NCBI RefSeq assembly: GCF_000986795.1
Contig: NZ_LAYZ01000002.1
Location: 433,417 to 497,416 of the forward strand
Direction: 5' to 3'
DNA from: Salinicoccus sediminis
GTDB taxonomy: Bacteria; Bacillota; Bacilli; Staphylococcales; Salinicoccaceae
Length of the DNA: 64,000 nt
Each line of letters starts with the position of its first letter. The first letter of the stretch is position 1. Shown here one piece after another: positions 1 to 8,176 of the stretch. The notes under the pieces are model-generated. The model saw only the letters and a program-made list of their open reading frames with translations, did no database searches and was not told the origin of the DNA. The position numbers were made by a program, and so were the translations under genes.

Positions 1-67
1 GGGCCATGACCACACGGTTGCGGAGCTCCAGGTTCTTGATTTTGTAGGGCTCAAATAATGTTGACAT
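1..67 (-). CDS. Old Yellow Enzyme family NADH:flavin oxidoreductase, N-terminal fragment
   Basis: Only the first 22 codons are present; the gene continues off the left edge. The visible residues include LFEPYKIKNLELRNRVVMA, which is the characteristic first strand and loop of FMN-binding ene-reductases of the OYE/NamA type (known of the family: they reduce activated double bonds with NAD(P)H). The ATG at 67-65 follows an AGGAGG ribosome binding site at 73-80. It is read in the same direction as the ars operon but separated from it by the ars terminator, so it is probably an independent unit. Confidence 0.75.
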   Translation of the reverse strand, partial: MSTLFEPYKIKNLELRNRVVMA

Positions 68-145
68 CAGAGATTCCTCCTTTAATGTTAATTTTATTGT
101 TACGGAAACTGGATTAAACATCAAAGATAAAGGCTCGATTCCAAT

Positions 146-170
146 AAAAAATCCCTTCAGATTGAAGGGA
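146..170 (-). terminator. Rho-independent terminator of the ars operon
   Basis: Arms 152-159 and 163-170 (TCCCTTCA/TGAAGGGA) are perfectly complementary with a 3-base loop. On the minus strand the stem is followed by six U. It lies just downstream of the arsC stop codon. Confidence 0.85.
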
Positions 171-177
171 CAAAGAT

Positions 178-597
178 TTATTTTCCGTTTTTCTTGAACT
201 TGATGATTCTTTTCTCGATTGCATCCCTGACGCTCTCGAATACGTCATGAACCTCTTCATCCGTGCCGGACGCTTTTGCCGGGTCTTCGAATCCCCAGTG
301 CATGCGCGTGACATGCGGAGGGGTCATCGGACAATTATCATCCGCATCTCCACAAAGTGTGATGACGTAATCCGATCTGTCGAGCAGTGTTTTATCAATG
401 ACACTCGACTCCTGCCCGCTAATATCGATGCCGGCTTCTCTCATGATGGAAACTGCTTTCTTGTTCATGCCATGAGCTTCAATGCCGGCTGAATATATTT
501 CGTATTCATCTCCGAGATATTTACGGCCGAAGCCTTCTGCAATCTGGCTTCTGCAGGAGTTTCCGGTACATAGAAAATAAACGATTGGTTTTGACAT
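178..597 (-). CDS. arsC: Arsenate reductase, thioredoxin-coupled type
   Basis: ArsC reduces arsenate to arsenite so that the pump can export it. The protein has 139 residues and the fold of low-molecular-weight tyrosine phosphatases: the P-loop is CTGNSCRS with Cys10 and Arg16, and the resolving pair Cys82 and Cys89 sits in [11 protein letters not shown]. These three cysteines match the S. aureus plasmid pI258 enzyme, which relays disulfides to thioredoxin rather than glutaredoxin. The ATG follows AAAGGAG by eight bases. It is the last gene of arsR-arsB-arsC, 16 bases after arsB and ahead of a terminator. Expression is expected to be relieved by arsenite through ArsR. Confidence 0.95.
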   Translation of the reverse strand: MSKPIVYFLCTGNSCRSQIAEGFGRKYLGDEYEIYSAGIEAHGMNKKAVSIMREAGIDISGQESSVIDKTLLDRSDYVITLCGDADDNCPMTPPHVTRMHWGFEDPAKASGTDEEVHDVFESVRDAIEKRIIKFKKNGK

Positions 598-613
598 ATT
601 CAGTCTCCTTTAA

Positions 614-1927
614 TTAAGAAATTATCAACAGCCATGCAAACAGGCCGAGTAGAGTGATGAAAAGAACAGGGAGTGTAAGCAACAAACCTATTTTGAAATA
701 ATAGCCCCATGAAATACGGACACCTTTTTTCTTGAGGACATGCAGCCAGAGCAGTGTAGCGAGTGAACCGATCGGTGTAATTTTCGGTCCGAGATCCGAA
801 CCGATCACATTGGCGTAGATAAGTCCTTCTTTGACGAGTCCCGTTGCCCCCGATTCCGCAATGGCCAGTGCATCAATCATGACAGTGGGCATGTTATTCA
901 TTACAGAAGACAGTATCGCAGCGGTAAAACCCATCACCATCGTGCCGGCAAGCAGCCCCTGATCGGCAGCGATTCCGATGAACTTTCCTAGAAGAGTCGT
1001 CAGGCCGGCGTTTTGAAGACCATACACTACAACGTACATACCGAGGGAAAAGAACACAATGTCCCATGGAGCCCCTTTGATTACTTGCCGGACCGGAACC
1101 GCATCGCTTTTCCTGGCCATGACGACAAAGGATAAAGCAATGATTCCGGCGATGACCGACACAGGAATCTCAAGCGGCTCGCTCATAAAATAGCCGATGA
1201 GCAGAAGAGCGAGTACCAGCCATGACCAGTTGAAAAGCCTGCGGTCGCGGATCGCTTCAACAGGCTCTTTAAGTTCATTGACATTATAGTCAGATGGAAG
1301 GTCTTTTCTGAAAAAGATGTATAGTACAATGATGCTTGCCATAATGGAGAACAAGTTGGGGACAACCATCCTTGATGCATACTCCATAAACCCGATGCCG
1401 AAGAAATCCGCGGAGACGATATTTACAAGATTGCTGACAACAAAGGGCAGTGATGCGGTATCCGCGATGAAGCCGCTCGCCATAATGAATGGCATGACCA
1501 TCTTTTCCGTAAAATTGAGGTTCCGGACCATCGCAAGTACTATCGGTGTCAAAATCAGCGCAGCCCCGTCATTTGCAAATAATGCAGCAACAACTGCGCC
1601 GAGGAGGATGATATAGACAAACATCTTCAGACCGCTGCCGTTGGCGATCCGTGCCATGTGAAGAGCCGACCATTCGAAAAATCCGATTTCATCCAGTACG
1701 AGCGAAATCAGGATCACAGCAACGAATGTAAGAGTTGCATTCCATACAATTCCCCAGACAGTGGCGACATCATCGAAACTGACAACCCCGAAAATCAGGG
1801 CGATGAGTGCACCAGCACAGGAGGACCATCCGATGCCGAGCCCTTTCGGCTGTCTGATGACGAGGAACAAAGTGACGAGAAATATGATTATGGCTATTAC
1901 AGCAGTGAAATTATCCATCAGCAGCAT
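614..1927 (-). CDS. arsB: Arsenite efflux pump, ArsB family
   Basis: ArsB is a membrane antiporter-like pump that expels arsenite and antimonite. The 437-residue length and the run of about twelve hydrophobic segments fit the family (S. aureus ArsB has 429 residues). The hydrophobic stretch with [17 protein letters not shown] and the later [13 protein letters not shown] segment are typical of the ArsB/NhaD superfamily. Two starts are possible: ATG at 1927, five bases after GAAGGGGC, and ATG at 1918, which overlaps the arsR stop as TGATG. I list the first because of its ribosome binding site. It lies between arsR and arsC in one operon. Confidence 0.93.
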   Translation of the reverse strand: MLLMDNFTAVIAIIIFLVTLFLVIRQPKGLGIGWSSCAGALIALIFGVVSFDDVATVWGIVWNATLTFVAVILISLVLDEIGFFEWSALHMARIANGSGLKMFVYIILLGAVVAALFANDGAALILTPIVLAMVRNLNFTEKMVMPFIMASGFIADTASLPFVVSNLVNIVSADFFGIGFMEYASRMVVPNLFSIMASIIVLYIFFRKDLPSDYNVNELKEPVEAIRDRRLFNWSWLVLALLLIGYFMSEPLEIPVSVIAGIIALSFVVMARKSDAVPVRQVIKGAPWDIVFFSLGMYVVVYGLQNAGLTTLLGKFIGIAADQGLLAGTMVMGFTAAILSSVMNNMPTVMIDALAIAESGATGLVKEGLIYANVIGSDLGPKITPIGSLATLLWLHVLKKKGVRISWGYYFKIGLLLTLPVLFITLLGLFAWLLIIS

Positions 1928-2262
1928 GACGCCCCTTCACATTTTGAAAACAGCCGATCGACATGTTCATCAATTCCAGGTATGGCTCCAATGAGATAAG
2001 GCACCATGTCATAAAACCGGCTTTCTTCATCGAGTGAAAGATAGGTCCAGTATCCATCTCTTCTGGCTTTTACAAGTCCAATATTCCGCAGCTTTTTCAA
2101 ATGCTGGCTTACTGCCGGCTGGCTCATTCCGAAGCATTCGGTAAAATCACATACACAACATTCTTTCCTGTTCATCATGGCGACCATGGAAAGCCTGGAT
2201 GTGTCACCGAGGGTTTTAAACAGTTCCGCGGTTTCTGAAATATTGCTCTTTATTTTCTCCAA
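1918..2262 (-). CDS. arsR: Arsenical resistance operon repressor, ArsR family
   Basis: This 114-residue winged-helix repressor should sit on the operon's own operator and leave it when As(III) or Sb(III) binds. The DNA-recognition helix is [19 protein letters not shown]. The metal-sensing helix reads ECCVCDF, which is the ELCVCDL-type arsenite site of the family, with an extra cysteine beside it. The C-terminus adds Cys-rich CEGASCC, a possible second thiolate site. It is the first gene of the operon and its 3' end overlaps arsB. Confidence 0.95.
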   Translation of the reverse strand: MEKIKSNISETAELFKTLGDTSRLSMVAMMNRKECCVCDFTECFGMSQPAVSQHLKKLRNIGLVKARRDGYWTYLSLDEESRFYDMVPYLIGAIPGIDEHVDRLFSKCEGASCC

Positions 2263-2307
2263 TTTTCATGCTCCATTCTATACAGACCATATTCGTGCAA
2301 CAAAAAT

Positions 2308-2336
2308 ATTATATAAGCGAATGGTTATATGGTCAA
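2308..2336 (-). promoter_or_regulatory. ars operon promoter with ArsR-type operator
   Basis: On the minus strand the -35 box TTGACC (2336-2331) and the -10 box TATAAT (2313-2308) are separated by exactly 17 bases. The spacer and part of the -10 form an inverted repeat, ATATAA at 2311-2316 and TTATAT at 2325-2330 with eight bases between, so a bound ArsR dimer would block RNA polymerase. Confidence 0.85.
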
Positions 2337-2532
2337 TGAGCTAAAGTCAATTGTATTTTTTGGCATGAATTATCTTAAATGGAAACGCAGTGGAGCGTTC
2401 GCCTGATCAGCGGTTTGCTTCGTTTCAGATGAACGCATATTGAAGATGATCAAAATAAAGGTTTACATCCTGAGTGAAGAGGTTAGAAGTGTATCATGTT
2501 GTGTGAATATTTATTAAATGGAGGAATCATCA

Positions 2533-3474
2533 ATGAGTTCGAATATTTATGGTAATACTCCCCCGATGCTCGGCGGAAAAAATCTGACCAGTGCGCATGT
2601 ATATGATACTGATGTACTGGTATACGGTGTATCGTGGGAAGGTGCATGTACATGGGGAGATTACACGGGCAGTGAGATGGGGCCGAAACAGATCAGGCTG
2701 TCATCTGCAAGATACAGCACATATCTTCCGGAGCTTGACCACATCAATGTGGAAGATCATATGTCCATCGGTGATGTGGGGGATGTGAGCGTCATACCTC
2801 ACGATGTCCCGGGGACAATGGAGCGCATTGAAGAATTTACTGAGGAATTGTGGAATTCAGGGAAGTTCCTTGTCGGACTCGGCGGAGATCACGGCATCAC
2901 CTATCCTGTTGTCAAAGCACTGACAAACTCTGGTAAAAAAGTGGGCATCATCCACCTGGACTCCCACTATGACAATATGCCGCACCATGAAGGTGATAAA
3001 TTTGCACGCAGTACGCCGTTCATGCGTCTGTATGAAACCGAAGGTGTGAGGAATGAAAGCCTCATCCATACAGGAATCAAAGGGCCGAGGAATAAGCCGG
3101 AGACAGGAAAGTATGCCGAGGAGAATGGCGCCGTCACACTGACGATCAATGATATCAGGGAAGCAGAAGACTTAAGGGCCTACGCCAATGAGATATATGA
3201 CATGGCTGCAAAAGATGTGGATGTGGTCTATCTCACCATCTGCAGTGACGTCCTCGATTTTGCTTTCAATCCGGGTGGACCAGTGGATGGCAACGGCCTT
3301 ACTTCATATGAGCTTTTGACGATGATCTATGAGTTTGCAAAACGCGGGCTCTGCGGCATGGATTTCGTTGAAGTCTATCCTCAGCAGGATGCCAATCAGA
3401 ATTCGGCGCACTTCGTGTCCACTGCAGTGCTTTATGTACTTGCGGGGCATGTCCACGGCGGCCACAATAAATAA
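2533..3474 (+). CDS. Arginase/agmatinase superfamily hydrolase
   Basis: Members of this superfamily hydrolyse guanidino compounds (arginine, agmatine, guanidinobutyrate, formimidoylglutamate, guanidine) at a two-metal centre. The family blocks are visible: GGDHG near residue 117, LDSHYDN near 143 (usual form DAHxD), and SDVLDFAFNPGGP near 239. In the last block the first aspartate of the usual DxD pair appears to be cysteine (ICSDVLD), so substrate and metal use may differ from arginase. ATG 2533 is chosen because GGAGGAA lies seven bases upstream; an upstream in-frame ATG at 2518 is part of that site. The next gene, an Nramp-like transporter, follows by 49 bases and may be co-transcribed. 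The substrate cannot be read from the sequence. Confidence 0.85.
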   Translation: MSSNIYGNTPPMLGGKNLTSAHVYDTDVLVYGVSWEGACTWGDYTGSEMGPKQIRLSSARYSTYLPELDHINVEDHMSIGDVGDVSVIPHDVPGTMERIEEFTEELWNSGKFLVGLGGDHGITYPVVKALTNSGKKVGIIHLDSHYDNMPHHEGDKFARSTPFMRLYETEGVRNESLIHTGIKGPRNKPETGKYAEENGAVTLTINDIREAEDLRAYANEIYDMAAKDVDVVYLTICSDVLDFAFNPGGPVDGNGLTSYELLTMIYEFAKRGLCGMDFVEVYPQQDANQNSAHFVSTAVLYVLAGHVHGGHNK

Positions 3475-3523
3475 GTGCAGGAAGGGGAGACCCTTCCTTT
3501 TTAAAACTAGGGGTGAGGAAGAA

Positions 3524-4741
3524 ATGCTTGCACAAATAAAAGAGAAATTGAAGGTATTCGGCCCTGGTGCCATCATTACAGCATCATTCATCGGCCCGGG
3601 GACAGTGACGACAGCGACCCGCGCAGGAGCTGGATTCGGTTTTGCGCTGCTCTGGGCCATAATCTTTTCAATCGTGGCAACAATTGTACTGCAGGAGATG
3701 GTCGCCAGAATCGGAATCATCACGAAGCAGGGACTGGGTGAGAACATCCGCGACCTTTTTGATAATGTCATTTTAAGGTTTGCTGCGGTCTGGATCGTGA
3801 TGATTGCAGTCTGTGTAGGCTGTGCCGCCTATATCAGCGGAGACCTGCTCGGTACATCACTCGGCGTAGCATACTTATTCGGCATACCGGAAAATTATGT
3901 GGCACCGGTCCTCGGTGTCATCATCCTGCTGCTTGGTTTAAGCGGAAGCTATAAGATCATCGAGAAGCTCATGCTTTTCCTGATAGCAGTGATGTGTGTC
4001 ACTTTCATCACGACAATGATCGTATCCGGGCCTGAAATCGCAGAAGTGCTGAAGGGGGCATTCATCCCCGGTACCCCGAACGGTTCGATTTTGATGATTA
4101 TCGCTCTGATCGGCACGACTGTAGTACCTTATAATTTCTTCATACATGCAACGACCGTAAGTGAGAAGTGGGACAGTGCCGAGGGATTGAAGGAGTCCCG
4201 CTGGGATACGATCGTAACCATTACTGTCGGAGGCATCATTACCGCTGCAATCCTCATCACTGCCGGTGCTCTCATCCATGGCAGGGAAGTGACCAGCATC
4301 GTTGAACTGGCAGCTCCGCTCGAACCGCTGATGGGGGAGTTTGCTCCACTGTTCATCAGCATCGGCTTGTTTGCAGCGGGCTTTTCCTCTGCTACGGCCT
4401 CTCCCATGGGTGCAGCTGTCACTGTGAGCAGTTTCATGAGATGGGAGGGCGGCTTTGACAATACGAAGTATAAAATTGTGTTTGCACTGGTCATCGGCCT
4501 CGGTATCGTCACATCTGCGCTTGGTCTGGAACCGCTCGAGGTACTTTTGTTTGCCCAGGCCTTGAACGGTCTGATACTGCCGATCATCGCAATCCTCATC
4601 ATGATCGTGATCAACAAAAAGAACTTCATGGGCGAGCATATCAATCCGCTGTGGCTGAACATAGTCGGCTGGGCGGTTGCGGCTGTCGTCTCATTCCTCG
4701 GGATATACAGTCTTGTGGATGCCGTGACTGTATTTCTGTAG
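3524..4741 (+). CDS. Nramp-related membrane transporter with altered metal site
   Basis: The 405-residue protein has about eleven hydrophobic segments and aligns with the Nramp (SLC11) fold. In classical Nramp the metal is bound by DPGN in helix 1 and MPH in helix 6. Here helix 1 reads FIGPGTVTTATRAGAGFG, so Asp and Asn are Gly and Thr, and helix 6 reads VVPYNFFIHATTV, so Met and His are Val and Tyr. It is therefore unlikely to be a standard Mn/Fe transporter. The start is ATG 3524; the long open frame upstream overlaps the hydrolase gene and is not needed. The close spacing with the arginase-like gene suggests one transcript and possibly a shared substrate. Confidence 0.82.
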   Translation: MLAQIKEKLKVFGPGAIITASFIGPGTVTTATRAGAGFGFALLWAIIFSIVATIVLQEMVARIGIITKQGLGENIRDLFDNVILRFAAVWIVMIAVCVGCAAYISGDLLGTSLGVAYLFGIPENYVAPVLGVIILLLGLSGSYKIIEKLMLFLIAVMCVTFITTMIVSGPEIAEVLKGAFIPGTPNGSILMIIALIGTTVVPYNFFIHATTVSEKWDSAEGLKESRWDTIVTITVGGIITAAILITAGALIHGREVTSIVELAAPLEPLMGEFAPLFISIGLFAAGFSSATASPMGAAVTVSSFMRWEGGFDNTKYKIVFALVIGLGIVTSALGLEPLEVLLFAQALNGLILPIIAILIMIVINKKNFMGEHINPLWLNIVGWAVAAVVSFLGIYSLVDAVTVFL

Positions 4742-4751
4742 GCTGAATCGA

Positions 4752-4780
4752 TTCAAACCCGGGCCGTTTTGATTTATAAT
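4752..4780 (+). promoter_or_regulatory. Putative sigma-A promoter of the OsmC-like gene
   Basis: A perfect -10 box TATAAT (4775-4780) lies 17 bases after a weak -35 box TTCAAA (4752-4757), just after the transporter stop codon and 35 bases before the next start. Confidence 0.5.
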
Positions 4781-4815
4781 TCATGTAAGAACTTTTAGAA
4801 AGGGTGTCAGCAGGT

Positions 4816-5232
4816 ATGAAAGTACAGGCAAAATGGACGGGCGGCATGGCGTTCAATTCGACAGGCGACAGTTCCGGCTATGATGTGACGATGGATGCTT
4901 CAGGGGAAGTGGGGGGCAATGACAGCGGCCACCGCCCGATGGAGATGGTCCTTCACGGCGTGGCGGGATGCATGGGTATCGATCTGTGTGTCATCATGCG
5001 CCGTGAGATGGAAAGAATAGAGTCCATTGAAATAGACATTGATGGAGACAGAAGGGACACTGAGCCCAAAAGTTTTACCAAAGTGGACCTGACGGTGAGG
5101 ATCAAAGGCGATGTGACAGCAAAAGTTGCGCAGCGTGCAGTGGATCTTTCAGCGGATAAATATTGTTCCGCCATCAACTCCCTGAATGCAGATGTGGTCA
5201 CCCGCCTTGAACTGAACGGTGAACTGCAATAG
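4816..5232 (+). CDS. OsmC/Ohr family protein, YhfA-like
   Basis: OsmC-fold proteins are thiol peroxidases that reduce organic hydroperoxides through two cysteines. Both expected cysteines are present, in HGVAGCMGIDL near residue 55 and DKYCSAINSL near 118, in the spacing of the YhfA subgroup rather than of Ohr. The protein has 138 residues. ATG 4816 is preferred to the upstream GTG at 4804 because AAAGGGTG lies before it and the GTG has no site of its own. It has its own promoter and ends in a strong bidirectional terminator shared with the lipoprotein gene opposite. Confidence 0.88.
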   Translation: MKVQAKWTGGMAFNSTGDSSGYDVTMDASGEVGGNDSGHRPMEMVLHGVAGCMGIDLCVIMRREMERIESIEIDIDGDRRDTEPKSFTKVDLTVRIKGDVTAKVAQRAVDLSADKYCSAINSLNADVVTRLELNGELQ

Positions 5233-5235
5233 GAA

Positions 5236-5271
5236 AAACCGGTGCATCCGAATTTTCGGGGGCACCGGTTT
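5236..5271. terminator. Bidirectional terminator between convergent genes
   Basis: Perfect 10-bp arms AAACCGGTGC (5236-5245) and GCACCGGTTT (5262-5271), with a small inner stem in the loop. The stem is A-rich before and T-rich after, so it can end transcripts from both sides. Confidence 0.85.
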
Positions 5272-5278
5272 CTTTATG

Positions 5279-5881
5279 TTAATTTTCATAGAAATCTGTT
5301 TCCGACAGCTCTTTGAACTGTATGATGATTTCTGAAATGCGGTCTTCCTGTGTATAGTTCATCATCACGTAATAGCCATTGTCCGTGTCACTGTCATAGA
5401 TCATGCGGAAATCGGAGGTTTCATCCCTTGTCGGCCATCCGAAATTCTCAACAGCATCGGATTTGTAGAAATCGTCCGGGAAGATGATGATGCCGTCAAC
5501 TTTCAGTTCCCCTGTATCCTCCGAGTCTTCGGCAGAAGTTGGGAAATTGAATCCGATGTGGTCATAGTGGTAATAGGTGCCGTCGACAATACTGCCTTTG
5601 CCGGAAGGCTCACCCAGCGTATTCACCATGTAGTCATAGCTTGAGTGGACGGTCACTGTCCTGTATTCATAACTGCCGTTAAAGAAGTTTGAAATGAAGG
5701 CGGGGCCTGTGACATCTATCGGCCTGATCTCAGGCGGCGTCTGAGATTCTTCGGAGGAAGTTTCCTCCTGGGTTTCCTCTGGGGGTTCTTCGTCTGTCCT
5801 GTCATCCGCCGGATCGCCGGACATGCCGAAGCAGGCGGTGAAAGCAAATGGTATGAACGAAAGCATCAGAAAAAATTTCAT
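5279..5881 (-). CDS. Predicted lipoprotein, possibly DUF4309-like
   Basis: The 200-residue product starts with a short hydrophobic signal and a lipobox-like FTAC, giving lipidation at Cys17. Residues 20-50 are a very acidic, Glu/Thr/Ser-rich linker (EEPPEETQEET and similar), typical of a spacer that lifts a domain off the membrane. The rest, about 55-200, resembles the YjgB/DUF4309 type in having YDYMVNTLGEPSG and a following Tyr-rich region, but this assignment is from memory of the family and is uncertain. It follows the K+/H+ antiporter gene by 20 bases on the same strand and is probably in one operon with it. Function unknown. Confidence 0.75.
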   Translation of the reverse strand: MKFFLMLSFIPFAFTACFGMSGDPADDRTDEEPPEETQEETSSEESQTPPEIRPIDVTGPAFISNFFNGSYEYRTVTVHSSYDYMVNTLGEPSGKGSIVDGTYYHYDHIGFNFPTSAEDSEDTGELKVDGIIIFPDDFYKSDAVENFGWPTRDETSDFRMIYDSDTDNGYYVMMNYTQEDRISEIIIQFKELSETDFYEN

Positions 5882-5901
5882 GTTATCAGGCTCCTGCTCC
5901 T

Positions 5902-7392
5902 TTAAGTGTTCTCTGTGTTCTGGCGGGGGTGTCTGTCCGTCTCCTGCTCCGCTGTCCTGCCGAGATATTCCTCTGTTTCCCCGCGCAGACGGCGGGGCAT
6001 GATTACGTAGATGAAATCATCTGCCTGGAGCGAGGCTCCCTGTCCCGGAGTAATGAGCTCATCGTTGCGGAGAACTCCTATGAGCTGTATATTGGCAGAC
6101 AGATCCAGATCTTCCGGTGCCGTGCCGGAGTGTGCGGAACCTTCCGGCAGCCTTATTCCGTATATATCTTTCCTGGACTCTCCGAGAGTCAGTAATTCCA
6201 TGGATTCCGGCATAGCGCCGCCGTCTTTCTCAAAACCCAGCCATCTGGCCGCAGGAGTGATGGTGCTCCCCTGCAGCAGGGCGGAAAACATGACGATGAA
6301 GAAGACGATGTTGAAAATCATGTAGCCGTTTTCGATGTCATCGACAAGCGGATAGGTAGCCAGTACTATGGGGACTGAACCGCGGAGTCCCGCCCATGAC
6401 AGGAACAGCTTCTCCTTGAAGTTGAACCGGGATGCCAGAAGGGTCAGAAAAACCCCGGCTGGCCTTGCGATGAACATCAGTATCAATGCCATTAATATGC
6501 CTTCAAAGGCGTAATTCAGAGATTCCTCGGGAAAAGCGAGCAGTCCGAGCATCATGAACATGACAATCTGCATCGTCCACGCCAGTCCTTCGCTGAAGCG
6601 CAGTATGGAGTATTTGTATGTCAGGGAACGGTTGCCCATGAAGACCGCCATGACATAGACGGCGAGCAGGCCGCTTGCGCCTGCAAGTTCTGTGATGCCG
6701 AATGCAAACATTGCGAAACCGAGGGACAGTACAGGATATAGTCCCGAAGACTCGAGGCTCACTTTATTGATGGCGTATATGCCGGCCATACCAATCAGGA
6801 GTCCCGCAGCAAGCCCCGCTCCCATCTGCCAGAAGAATGTGAGAATCAGGATCAGGACGTTGGTTTCCCCGGGCATCTGGATGACGGAAATGATGGTCAC
6901 TGTCAGAAAGACGGCCATGGGATCGTTAGTTCCGGATTCTGTTTCCAGTGTAGAGGCCAATTTGTCTTTTATGCTTTTACTGCCAAAAGCCGCAAATACT
7001 GCTGCTGCATCTGTCGACCCCACAATCGCGCCGAGCAGGAAGGCGGTCATCAACTCCATATCAAGTATAAAGTAGGCGAAAATACCCAGGGTGAAGCTGG
7101 TAAGCAGTACTCCGACGGTGGCAAGCAGGAGCGCCGGGGCGGCCACCTTTGTAATGTTTGATATTTTCGTCTGCAGGCCGCCCTCAAAAAGTATGATGGT
7201 CAAAGCGATCATACCAATGGTCTGGGTGAGCTGTACATTATCATAGTAGATTATCTGGTTCAGCAGCATGCCGATGATGATGAAAAGGACCAGTGAAGGT
7301 ACGCCGATACCCGACGCAAACCGTGTCATGACGACGCCGGCAATAAGGAGCACAGCAATCAGCAATATAGGGTGATCCAACATGAATGACAT
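5902..7392 (-). CDS. Monovalent cation:proton antiporter of the CPA1 family with TrkA-C domain
   Basis: The protein has 496 residues: about twelve transmembrane segments (1-385) and a soluble C-terminal TrkA-C-type ligand domain (about 395-475, containing IQLIGVLRNDELITPG and ADDFIYVIM). The antiporter core shows GSTDAAAVFAAFG and ESGTNDPMAVFLT, the paired motifs of the NhaP/CvrA K+/H+ antiporters. It should exchange K+ or Na+ for protons across the membrane, useful for pH and salt homeostasis. The start is supported by GAGGGGGT upstream. A lipoprotein gene follows closely. K+ versus Na+ preference cannot be told from sequence. Confidence 0.9.
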   Translation of the reverse strand: MSFMLDHPILLIAVLLIAGVVMTRFASGIGVPSLVLFIIIGMLLNQIIYYDNVQLTQTIGMIALTIILFEGGLQTKISNITKVAAPALLLATVGVLLTSFTLGIFAYFILDMELMTAFLLGAIVGSTDAAAVFAAFGSKSIKDKLASTLETESGTNDPMAVFLTVTIISVIQMPGETNVLILILTFFWQMGAGLAAGLLIGMAGIYAINKVSLESSGLYPVLSLGFAMFAFGITELAGASGLLAVYVMAVFMGNRSLTYKYSILRFSEGLAWTMQIVMFMMLGLLAFPEESLNYAFEGILMALILMFIARPAGVFLTLLASRFNFKEKLFLSWAGLRGSVPIVLATYPLVDDIENGYMIFNIVFFIVMFSALLQGSTITPAARWLGFEKDGGAMPESMELLTLGESRKDIYGIRLPEGSAHSGTAPEDLDLSANIQLIGVLRNDELITPGQGASLQADDFIYVIMPRRLRGETEEYLGRTAEQETDRHPRQNTENT

Positions 7393-7465
7393 CTAAAACC
7401 CCCTCGGTCTCTTTAAGTATGATTATAGGGGACAGTTTCACAAAATACTAGCGGAGGTGACCCGC

Positions 7466-8176
7466 ATGCTTACAATCGAAAAACTTGAAATGGATTATGG
7501 AAAATTTCAGATGACGGCGGAAAATATGGATTTTGGGCAGGGGCTGCATGTCATACTTGGTCCGAACGGCAGCGGCAAAAGCTCATTGATGAGGGGGATT
7601 ATCGGTTACGGCGGCGCATCGATGACGAAACGGGCTGTATATTATGAAGGGGAACGGGTTCTGAAGACGCATCGGTTTTTGAGCTACCTCCCTCAAAACA
7701 ACCCCCGGTTCCGCCTCAGTGTGAGAGAATATACCGGTCTGACTGCAGATGCAGGGAATCGTGCGCTTCAGGACAGCCTGCTTGAGATGTTTAATCTGAA
7801 ACCTCTCTCAGAAAATACGGTGGAAGAGCTGTCGGGCGGTGAATTCAAAAGGGTGCAGTGCGCACAGATTGCGATGGAACAGAAAGCGGTCCTCCTGCTG
7901 GATGAAGTGGAGCAGGGACTGGATCTCAAATACCAGCACCGGATATTGAAATGGATGAAAGGCGAAGCGGCTAAAAAAACAGTCATCGCAAACATGCATG
8001 ATGTGCCGCTTGCAATGACTTATGCCGATACTATAACGATGATGAGGGACGGTAAGGTCTTAGTACAGGGGATCGGGCCTGAAGATGTCACGTCGGCGAT
8101 GCTTTCGGACTGCTACTCTATCCCACTGACGGTCGAAAGGCGGGAGGGGAGACCATGGGTGTTCCACGCCCTATAG
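7466..8176 (+). CDS. Orphan ABC transporter ATP-binding protein
   Basis: A 236-residue nucleotide-binding subunit: Walker A GPNGSGKSS near residue 33, Q-loop LPQNNPRF, signature LSGGEFKRVQ, Walker B VLLLDEVEQGLD and switch histidine in ANMHDVPLA. The Walker B continuation DEVEQ in place of the usual DEPT is unusual. It resembles the small ATPases of FepC/ZnuC type importers, but no permease or binding-protein gene is adjacent. ATG 7466 is chosen, eight bases after GGAGG; the GTG at 7457 lies in that site. It is convergent with coaW and their stop codons overlap by six bases. Confidence 0.88.
   Translation: MLTIEKLEMDYGKFQMTAENMDFGQGLHVILGPNGSGKSSLMRGIIGYGGASMTKRAVYYEGERVLKTHRFLSYLPQNNPRFRLSVREYTGLTADAGNRALQDSLLEMFNLKPLSENTVEELSGGEFKRVQCAQIAMEQKAVLLLDEVEQGLDLKYQHRILKWMKGEAAKKTVIANMHDVPLAMTYADTITMMRDGKVLVQGIGPEDVTSAMLSDCYSIPLTVERREGRPWVFHAL

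Noticed and set aside
178..2262. Arsenic operon as a recently acquired mobile element
   Set aside because: No integrase, transposase or flanking repeats are seen and codon use looks like that of its neighbours; transfer cannot be supported from this window.
2341..2532. Promoter for the arginase-like gene
   Set aside because: TTTACA and several AT-rich hexamers are present, but none has a partner at 16-18 bases, so no promoter is called.
3938..4639. Open frame of 233 codons on the minus strand
   Set aside because: It is the shadow of the Nramp-like gene; the composition (Asp, His and Cys-rich, no hydrophobic core) is typical of an antisense frame.
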